Origin: Pocillopora verrucosa
Lineage: Eukaryota > Cnidaria > Anthozoa > Scleractinia > Pocilloporidae
Assembly (NCBI RefSeq): GCF_036669915.1
Contig: NC_089321.1
Span: 2,136,316 to 2,200,315 of the forward strand
Length of the DNA: 64,000 nucleotides
Direction: 5' to 3'
Numbering within the stretch: the first letter of the stretch is position 1; each line of letters begins with the position of its first letter. The notes beneath the pieces are model-generated. The model was not told the origin of the DNA. It worked only from the letters and a program-made list of their open reading frames with translations, and searched no databases. This document shows positions 56,601 through 64,000 of the stretch, piece after piece. The position numbers were made by a program, and so were the translations under genes.

Positions 56601-59600
56601 GAAAAAAGAGGACACTGAGGCAAACGAAAGTCTTTTCTTTTTCTTTTTGCGCCACATAACTCTTACTTAAAGTTGTCAAAGCATTTGCGACTAAATTTAT
56701 TTCAATTATTAGCGCCTGAAAGAAAAATATTAAACAGAAAGCCAACTTAAAGTCATTAATGTATCTTTCATGTCCGGTAACCAATTTCAAGCCTCCTATT
56801 GAAATGGCTTCCGTCATTTTTTTTTTTTTTCCTTTTCTGAGTTAAGATCTAGGTCATTTCGCCCAGTTTCATTTGTATTCTACCTCAGAAAAAAATTTTA
56901 CGGGTGAGAAAGGATACATTTTAAGGCGATACATCGTGTCTTGCAGTCCTTTTGTTGGCTCCTGTTAGAAAGCCCAAACAAATACTACTAATATGTTAAT
57001 GAGATTTTAAATGCGACATACAAAATAAAGACACGATCCCATCCATTATTAACTTCAATTAATGCATTCTTCACTAATAATTGTTTGTTTAGTTTTTCCT
57101 ACAGCTGCCCCAAAACACTTCGTACCGTGGGAACAGCACATATGGTAAAGATAATTCGTCTCACAAAACAGAATAGCAGCAATTTTAATTTCGCTTCGGC
57201 GTGAAATTTTAATTCAAAACACCGCAAAATTAACTTCGCAAAGGCCTCGTTTTTGAGTGTATTTTCTCAAGAAATTAATCATCCAAACTAAAACTGAACT
57301 GAATGAAAGATGAGTTAAAGTTTACTAAAACAGGACTCCTTGAGTGTTTTTGAACGCGAGAAATGTTGACGCGTGTGGCATTGGAGAAATTGTAAAATAA
57401 CAATGATGACGAACATACCGTCCCGAATATAATTTTTTTGTTTAATTTTACCCGGGCTTCCTGTAATTTTGCGTAAACGGTGGACCGGGAAATGGCAATA
57501 TATCTAAAATCCAAGGAATTTCGAAAGAAAATAAGTCAGCATTTTGTGGTTTTTGGTGGTTTAGTTTCTGATTTTTTAATGTCATGTGTACTCAATATCA
57601 GATTAACAAAAGTATTGTTTTATAATTAACTGAAAAAATTGCATAACTTGTGCTTTCCTAGCGTACCCTTTCGATTTTCTAGCCATAATTTTGGCAAATA
57701 TTTAAGGCTGAATTTCTTACAGATCTAAAACTCTTTTTGATGCTATTGTTTCGCCGTGTTTACATCTCTGCTGGACATTTCAAAAAAACCAACAGAAAAT
57801 TTGTCTTGTAATTAACCCCTTCGATACTTCCACAGTGAAAACTGCCGATTAGTGTTGTCACCTATTTGCATTTTAGTGATTAAAACTCAGTCTTAACTGA
57901 AAAGAATCTTCAGATCCCCAGAGATAAATGACAATGTGTCTGATTACTAAACTTACTTCCTATCCGGCCGAAAGCTGTTGTTAATGGCACAAAGATTAAA
58001 AATTAATGAGATCTTCTAGGGAAGACGGAAAAAGTAAATCCTTAGATATATCAAAAAAACGATGAAATCAATTTCCTTTTATTTTTGTACTTAAACGACA
58101 CGAGCGAAATTTGACGCTTTCTTTATCAATTGAACGCTAGGGTAATATCTCTCGCAAACCTTAGGCTTTTGTTTCGCTTTTGTCATTATTTGCCGTCCGT
58201 CAATTTGTTAAGTTGCGAATAACTTTAGACGTGTGAACTGTTATCTATATTATGAAACAAGCCGCTTTTATCTCTGAAGTTTTGAATACGTAAAATTTGT
58301 CTCTCCGAGTAAAATTTACCCGACTTCAAATGATGTTAGCCCTCATTGAATATTTTTGAGCTTTCACGTGGCAAAATAAACAAAAACACTGAGCGAATAC
58401 TTTGAAAATTACGACGACAGAATTTTACTTAAACTTGCCTTTGGTGCGTAAGTTAATTTTCCAAGGCGATGTACCCGGCACTATACCTTCTTCCGGGCGT
58501 GTTGCAAAACTATATTATCAGAATTGAATTTAACATCTCTTTTCAACTGTTTGACGCTGAATGTATCATGACAAATTTATTTTCTACTCGAGCGAGGTTT
58601 TCATCCTCACCATTGAAGGAGCGAAAATGAAAGGATTTCTCTCTAGGAGACTTTTTCAACCAATTGGAATCTTTTAAGGGAATCTGACTTCAAAATAGTC
58701 TACGAAATTGAATTTTTTTTATCACAATATCTTTGCTCTTTGCCCACCAAGGCTTGTTTTTTCAGCTTTCAATTTAAGATTCTTTAAAAACTGAAAAGCG
58801 TGGGATGCTAACAATAAGGCGGCTGTTTCATGAAAATCAAATTGACTGATAATAAGTTTTCCTCTAGGAAACGCAATTTTCGACCAGGAATTTTTCAGAG
58901 CATATTGAGAGGTCTTTAACTCGGTCATTTAAAATCTTAAAATTTAAACAAGGGGAACCTCGGGGCAAAATTCATGAGTCAAGGTTCAAAATAGTTTTTG
59001 AAATGATAAAACAAAAGTACGACTTTTGATATCACTTCTGTATCCAAGAAGTCTCTGGGTTATCTGGGTTACAGCTGGCTTTCCTCGCATACAAGCAAAG
59101 TCTTAAGTAGTTTGTGTGAAGCATTTTCACGTTCTCTTTAGTAATTGTTATGAGAGAAGGCATAAAAAATGAAGAAAAAAAAAGTAGATAGGCTTAAAGA
59201 AGGAAAAACACATGTGCAATATTGTAGTCATATATAAGTTTCAGTTCAGGATTTCTTTGTGGAATGAAATCGGATTTGAATTTCATAGAAAAAAAATTGA
59301 AATGAGCGAGAAAATACGCTTAGCATTGACGAAAAAACTGTTCGAAAATATTCAGGACTACAATTTTTTTGCTGATTCATTTGGGAATGCATTTGCACGC
59401 AAAGTTTCTAATGTAAAAAGAAACGTAGAGCTTGCCTTTTCAACTTGGTGAAGTCTCCCGAGCAAATATGACTTGACTATTATAAACCTTTCTCCCTCGA
59501 GTAAAAAAAATGATTCTCAATTTGGGTAACCAGAGAAAAAATACCCCAGTAGCACCGAGAGCACGCAATATCCAAAAGTAAATTTCAACATGTGTAAAGA

Positions 59601-61316
59601 TTGAAGAAAAAAATAAACACATCTTGTATACAAACCTTTAAGGTACAAAGCTTTACGCGAGCCTCACGAAAATTGAACGCAAAGCAACGAGTGACTCAAA
59701 CGTGCGCGACGGTGCCGTCGATCACAAATGAGATTCGCTGGGAATTTGCGCGCTTTTTATTAATCCAACCGTGAGAATTTTAAGCAACAAACTTAAACCG
59801 AACATAGTGTAACTTTCTCACGGACTGTTAAAAATTATTATGGAAAATTATTAAAATCCTTTTAAACAAACAACCTACGGATTGCATCTGCTAGGTCTTT
59901 AAGCTTTCTTTGATTTGAATGTCCGTCAAGATTTTATTTTTGAGCTTCAAGTTTTATTTCTCAATTTTAAAGTCTTGCTGAGACTGTGGTTTGCAAAATA
60001 AAGGGTGTCTAGGAGATTTATTCTCTTACAGCAAGCCTTATCTTCACGATTCCATACTGCATCTTTAAAAAAAATTTAAATTAAAAAATTCATAAGACGC
60101 AAATCTCTTCGCGACCAGACTTTATGGGATAAACGACATTAGTTCATTCATCAAGATAAATTGTTTTTTAATTGATTCCTTTTCCTCGGCTTCTTTTGGC
60201 AACTTAAAGACTCTCGTAAAATTCGGGATATCTTGGTTGATATACAATTACACATTGCTATTCAAACAAGAGCATGTTGACCTGGTTAAATATTGCAAAG
60301 GTTTTTAAAAATCAGCTGAGCAAACTTCAAATGACCCTAACTTTACTATGCCATCATTAAAAAGGAGATAGACATGAATGTATGTTAGATCAAAACATAA
60401 AAGTCTTCTCAGCATGAAAATTAGTGGGAAATTTCGAGGCACTTGGAAAAACTTTTGACGATGTGTTTTACATTGCTAACTCAATAATGGTGGCCTGACT
60501 TAATTGATTTAAATTTTTTCCTGGTGTGGAAACGTGTCAGTTTGAAGAATTCTCGTCAATAAACAGCAATGTGTGTTTTGCTTAATTAACGTGTGCTGAA
60601 ATATAAACTTCATTGTTTACTTTTCTTCTGCACGGAACCAACTTGTGGCAAAGACCTCTAGGACAAGTTGTCGAGTCAAAACAACGAACACGAACACTCT
60701 CCGAGATACAAAACAAATCCTACTTTCCTTCTTAACAATTATGGAAAGCGTGAATCTTATAACATGCCCAAAGGTCTCAATTTTGAAACTTCTACATTAG
60801 TTCTTAGTTACCATTGAAAGTTGGTGTGTTACTTGAGTTTATAGGACTTTTTGTTATTTCCTTTCTTTAGCGGACACTTTTCGACGTGAACAAGAGCATA
60901 ATGGTTGTTTCGTGAAGCAAAAGCATCTCCAAGACTCCATTAGCACTTGCCACCTGTTTCGTATCAAGTTTCGACACTTAACGACTTTCTCTTACTTGTG
61001 AAATTGTCAATTATGCGTCAAAAGAAGTCTATGAATAACTTGAAAGTGCGTTACGATATCAAATATTTGAAAAACTTTCTGTAGTAACCTGATATCTTCT
61101 TTTGGATACGTCGGCTGATATGAGGCAGATTAATCAAAACTCTAGCGCATCATTTTAAATCGTACTTCACCCTAAAAGATATGATTTCTAATTCAGTTCC
61201 GAAACTCCACTGGATACTGGTCCTTCCCGGGTACTCCCTTTCACAAAATGAGACCCAGCACCCGCGCAACTCATTCAAAAGCACATGATTTTCCTAAATT
61301 AAACCATAGAGAAGTA

Positions 61317-61503
61317 ACCTTTTCATTCTCAAGATCTCATTCTGCAATTCTCCTTACTGTCTGCCATACAACCATTGTGATGTTAGTTTGAAGAATTTGC
61401 TGTTGAATCAACTAGTAAACCCCTATAACTTATCTGCTGAATATTGTATTGATATTGTAAGGAGAAACTCTGTCTCGGTCATTCATGCGAGTTAAAGGGT
61501 TAA
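61317..61503 (+). mobile_element. TTAA-type MITE (piggyBac-like ends)
   Basis: The body matches the reverse complement of 29672-29882, with TTGATATTGTAAGGAGAAAC, GGTCATTCATGCGAG and the end GAGTTAAAGGGTTAA. The left end AACCTTTTCATTCTC is decayed. Confidence 0.65.
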
Positions 61504-61721
61504 AAAGTTGGCTTATTTCAAGATTTGATGCTTCAAATAACTTTCTTACCCCCTGATGTCCGTCTTGTTCAAAAACACACGTGGTGTCTCTAAGCATACA
61601 ACACTTTTTCAGACATGGTTCGGTCAGCGGCTGCAAAGTAATTTTTTTTCGTCTGGATGTCGGTAGGGAAGGGGAAGGGAGGTTAGGGTAGAGGATGTGT
61701 GTGACGCCTCCCCTTTGTGCG

Positions 61722-61851
61722 GTCGCCCCAAGTTCCGTCGCCCTCCAAACTTTAAAGCTCACGTCAAAATATGTTCAAACCTTTATTTAACTTAGGTCAA
61801 AAATTATGGGCGACAGAACTTCACTTGAGGGCGACGGAACTTGGGGTGACT
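61722..61851. repeat. Inverted repeat with 23-bp arms
   Basis: GTCGCCCCAAGTTCCGTCG and its near-perfect inverse CGACGGAACTTGGGGTGAC, continuing for a few bases each side (arms 61722-61744 and 61829-61851). A third GGCGACAGAACTT lies inside. About 380 bp before the DNAJC1 start; probably a MITE. Confidence 0.7.
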
Positions 61852-62229
61852 GTGTGAGAAGCTGGGCAACACCACCTGTTACTAGGTTGGATCGCCCCCT
61901 TACTGGCATATAGCTTGAGAGACACCTACAGCTTCACTTCAAGCCATGGGAGGGTAGAGGGAAGAGCCATTTGCCATTACCATATAATTGCTGAGGTGGT
62001 TGACGAATAAGGAACAGTGCTTGTAGAATGTATTTCATCCATATCTAATGGAACCTTTCATGCAAAGAATACAAAACGACAATGGAACAAAAAGAAGACA
62101 CAAATCGAAAGGAAAGAACAGAGAGCGCGATGGAGACTATTTGTAATGTGACCAGGACATATTATTTCTCAGGCTACTTAGAGGAAGGCTTCTAGGGCCT
62201 GGGCCTGACCATGCAGTTCATTTTCCAAG

Positions 62230-63145
62230 ATGGCGGCTCTTTTTGATGGACTGATGTTAAGAAGAATTTTTCTTATGTTTTTCATATTTTCGAGATGTTC
62301 GATCGTTTACGGCTGGGATTCTGTAGATTTAGAGTTATTCGACCTTGTAGAAGAAATCAAAGATAATTTTTATGACATACTTGGGCTAAAACAGGTTAGT
62401 ATGACGGAATCTTTCTCGTCGGATAAATTCTTAACGATAGCTGGTTAGCTAAAGTTGAATGACTTATTGACCGTAGGTTCAACTTATGGTTGTATTTGTC
62501 GAAAGAAAAATATACTCACGGGCTTTCAATGGATAATATATCGAGTTTAGTGTAAGTTCAATTATTGTAACGTAACGCGGATAACTTCTGACAAAGTGTG
62601 GTTTTGCACCACTGATCGTACTCAAGGTCTGTTGAGCATATGCTACTTTCCTCTTGGTTAGTCAAGGTGGTAAAATTTCCGCACAGCCCCATACTATTGT
62701 AAAACAAATCTGTTTTCCCAATGGCAATGTATTGTTTTTGTCATTGTTTTCTATATCCAAGAACCGAATGCATAATGTGGTATGGGGTTGTGCGGAAATT
62801 TTACCCATTTTTATTGTCTGTAACCTTATTGACAATAGTTCTCAACCAATGAGTGAGCAAGAATTTTTGCAGTTATTGGGGAAAAAAAAGGAAATGAAAG
62901 TGTGTAACTTATTTATGATCATCAATAAGTTACCAGCTGTCAAAAGGTCAATCAAAATGCGTTGACCTACATTGGATGGAAATTCTACTTCATTGCTTTT
63001 ATCTGAGAATTCTCACTGATTTAATTTTTCCATTTACCTTTAGGATGCAAGCCAAGCAGACATCAGAAGGGCATATCGTAAACTGTCTCTTCAGTTGCAC
63101 CCTGATAAGAACAAAGAACCTGACGCTGAGGTTAAATTCAGGCAG
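62230..63145 (+). CDS. DNAJC1: DNAJC1 (ERdj1/Mtj1-type J-domain protein), first two exons
   Basis: Exon 1 is 62230-62394 (CAG|GTTAGT) and exon 2 is 63044-63145 (TTTAG|GAT ... CAG|GTGAAT), both phase 0, giving the first 89 residues; the rest lies beyond the window. The start AAGATGG has good context. Residues 1-28 form a hydrophobic signal sequence. [14 protein letters not shown] and NFYDILG then match the vertebrate DNAJC1 N-terminus closely, followed by [18 protein letters not shown] with the HPD motif at 74-76. DNAJC1 is an ER membrane co-chaperone that stimulates BiP ATPase through its lumenal J domain and has SANT domains on the cytosolic side; those exons are not in view. Introns hold MITEs. 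The identification is strong. Confidence 0.9.
62669..62805. mobile_element. MITE with 26-bp terminal inverted repeats in DNAJC1 intron 1
   Basis: The left end GGTAAAATTTCCGCACAGCC and the right end GGTTGTGCGGAAATTTTACC (ending 62805) are inverse copies with one mismatch over 26 bp. It is 137 bp and non-coding. Confidence 0.8.
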
Positions 63146-63223
63146 GTGAATAAAAGACAGAAATCTGTTGTTTAGATCCAAAGTAACTTAGTTAACATGT
63201 AGTAGTAATAGATAGCTTACCAA

Positions 63224-63696
63224 ATTGGTCGTCAATAATCCCCTAATTGACATTTTTTCTTTATTCTCATAACCTATCCAGGGTGTGAAATTAATTTTTT
63301 TTTCTAGTAGCCACTTGGCTCCTAAATTTTTCAAAGTGGTAGCCAATTCAAAAAAAGTTGGTCGCCATTTTTAAAGACAAATAAAACCTTTTTTTAATGC
63401 TGCTAGCGTTCTAGATAGACCCTCCAAAATTAAGTTAGGAAAAAGATCTTTAACTTGCTACAAATTGGACACTAGGATGTCCAATTTAATTCACTTTATC
63501 TCTAAGTAAGGTTATGATGAAGCATTCTAGTCACCAATTTGGCGACTAATTTTCAGGATTTGGTTGCCAAAGTGAAAAATTTAGTCGCATTGGCGCCTGT
63601 ATTGGGCGCAATTTCACGCCCTGCTATCTGGTTGATATTTTATTTATGTTGTAAAGAGAAAATTCTTTCTTAGTCACTCATGGAGTGAAAGGGTTT
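63224..63696 (+). mobile_element. 5'-truncated TTAA-type MITE, interrupted
   Basis: The left part (AATAATCCCCTAATTGACAT to AACCTATC) and the right part (CTATCTGGTTGATATTTTAT to GAAAGGGTTT) together match the body of 61317-61503 and 29672-29882. They are separated by the insertion at 63279-63623. Confidence 0.7.
63279..63623. mobile_element. Nested MITE with CAGGGYGTGAAATT ends
   Basis: Ends CAGGGTGTGAAATT and AATTTCACGCCCTG form 14-bp inverted repeats with one mismatch. CTATC is present on both sides (63274-63278 and 63624-63628) and is single in the uninterrupted relative at 29672-29882, so it is a 5-bp target duplication. CAGGG ends suggest a hAT-type origin; not certain. Confidence 0.8.
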
Positions 63697-63888
63697 AACT
63701 CCCAGAATTGATTAACATGTAACTTCTCCCTATTATATCCATACATACATCACTTAGCAGACAGCGAGAGAATACTCAAGCTTATCAGGTAGAAGTTGTT
63801 ATCTTGATCTAACACCAAATTCTTGTAATCAATTTTAACAAAAATGTGTAGCATCAAGAGGGGATGATTAACAATCAGATCTTCAGAG

Positions 63889-64000
63889 TTAACCCTTTAA
63901 TTCCCTGACCAAATTTGTAATTCTCCTTACTGTCAACCATACTATTCTTATAAAGTTAGTTCAGAGAATTAATTGTTGGATCAACTAATCATCCCCAAAT
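63889..64000 (+). mobile_element. TTAA-type MITE, runs off window
   Basis: Begins TTAACCCTTTAATTCCCTG and continues with TTCTCCTTACTGTC and TTGTTGGATCAACTAAT, as in the copies at 61317 and 29672 (in complement). The right end is outside the window. The 63697-63888 stretch before it looks like a related second family (CTTATCAGGTAGAAGTTGTT). Confidence 0.65.

Larger units (their letters stand above)
52399..62229. other. Gene desert between Ptf1a and DNAJC1
   Basis: About 9.8 kb with no confidently supported gene. Contents: one possible short exon (53506-53680), a perfect palindrome (53141-53157), a TTAA-type MITE (61317-61503) and an inverted repeat (61722-61851). 54000-61200 is AT-rich and almost without recognisable repeats. 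Confidence 0.5.
63146..64000. other. DNAJC1 intron 2, packed with MITEs
   Basis: Contains a truncated TTAA-type element interrupted by another MITE, then a related element, then the start of another TTAA-type copy at the window edge. No exon is seen. Confidence 0.6.

Overview
The window looks like nuclear DNA of an anthozoan cnidarian, most likely a stony coral. Genes carry many short exons with GT..AG introns. DNA is AT-rich and full of short foldback and MITE-like elements of the kind common in coral genomes. There are intronless tandem chemoreceptor-type genes, and the encoded proteins are metazoan (PTF1A with RBPJ-binding motifs, DNAJC1, a C10orf67-like coiled-coil protein). The species cannot be fixed from the sequence alone.

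Layout. 1-3965: two minus-strand, single-exon rhodopsin-like GPCR paralogues; the first runs off the window start. 6947-22111: an 18-exon plus-strand gene for a 585-residue coiled-coil protein resembling vertebrate C10orf67, with MITEs, a tRNA-derived SINE and small tandem duplications in its introns. 24481-24921: an intronless bHLH gene of MESP/mesogenin type. 26880-28480: satellite-like and degenerate repeats. 29270-36845: a decayed promoter relic followed by a head-to-tail duplication, each unit holding one intronless 410-residue seven-pass membrane protein (gustatory-receptor-like) and a 27-bp minisatellite (3 units in one copy, 22 in the other). 36846-51180: a gene desert. 51293-52157: a two-exon Ptf1a gene. 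52158-62229: a second gene desert. 62230-63145: the first two exons of DNAJC1, which runs off the right edge through a cluster of nested MITEs.

The most notable point is gene order. From established knowledge, C10ORF67, PTF1A and DNAJC1 all lie on human chromosome 10p12, with PTF1A and C10ORF67 next to each other. Finding all three within 57 kb here suggests microsynteny kept since before the cnidarian-bilaterian split. The large gene-free flanks of Ptf1a make it a candidate genomic regulatory block. The other notable features are the GRL-like tandem pair with diverged 5' flanks (one copy has an overlapping upstream ORF), two GPCRs that lack the usual TM3 cysteine, and an RFX-like X-box just upstream of the C10orf67-like gene.

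Limits: all exon models come from splice-site and phase reading by eye. Family calls are from memory of the families, with no database search.
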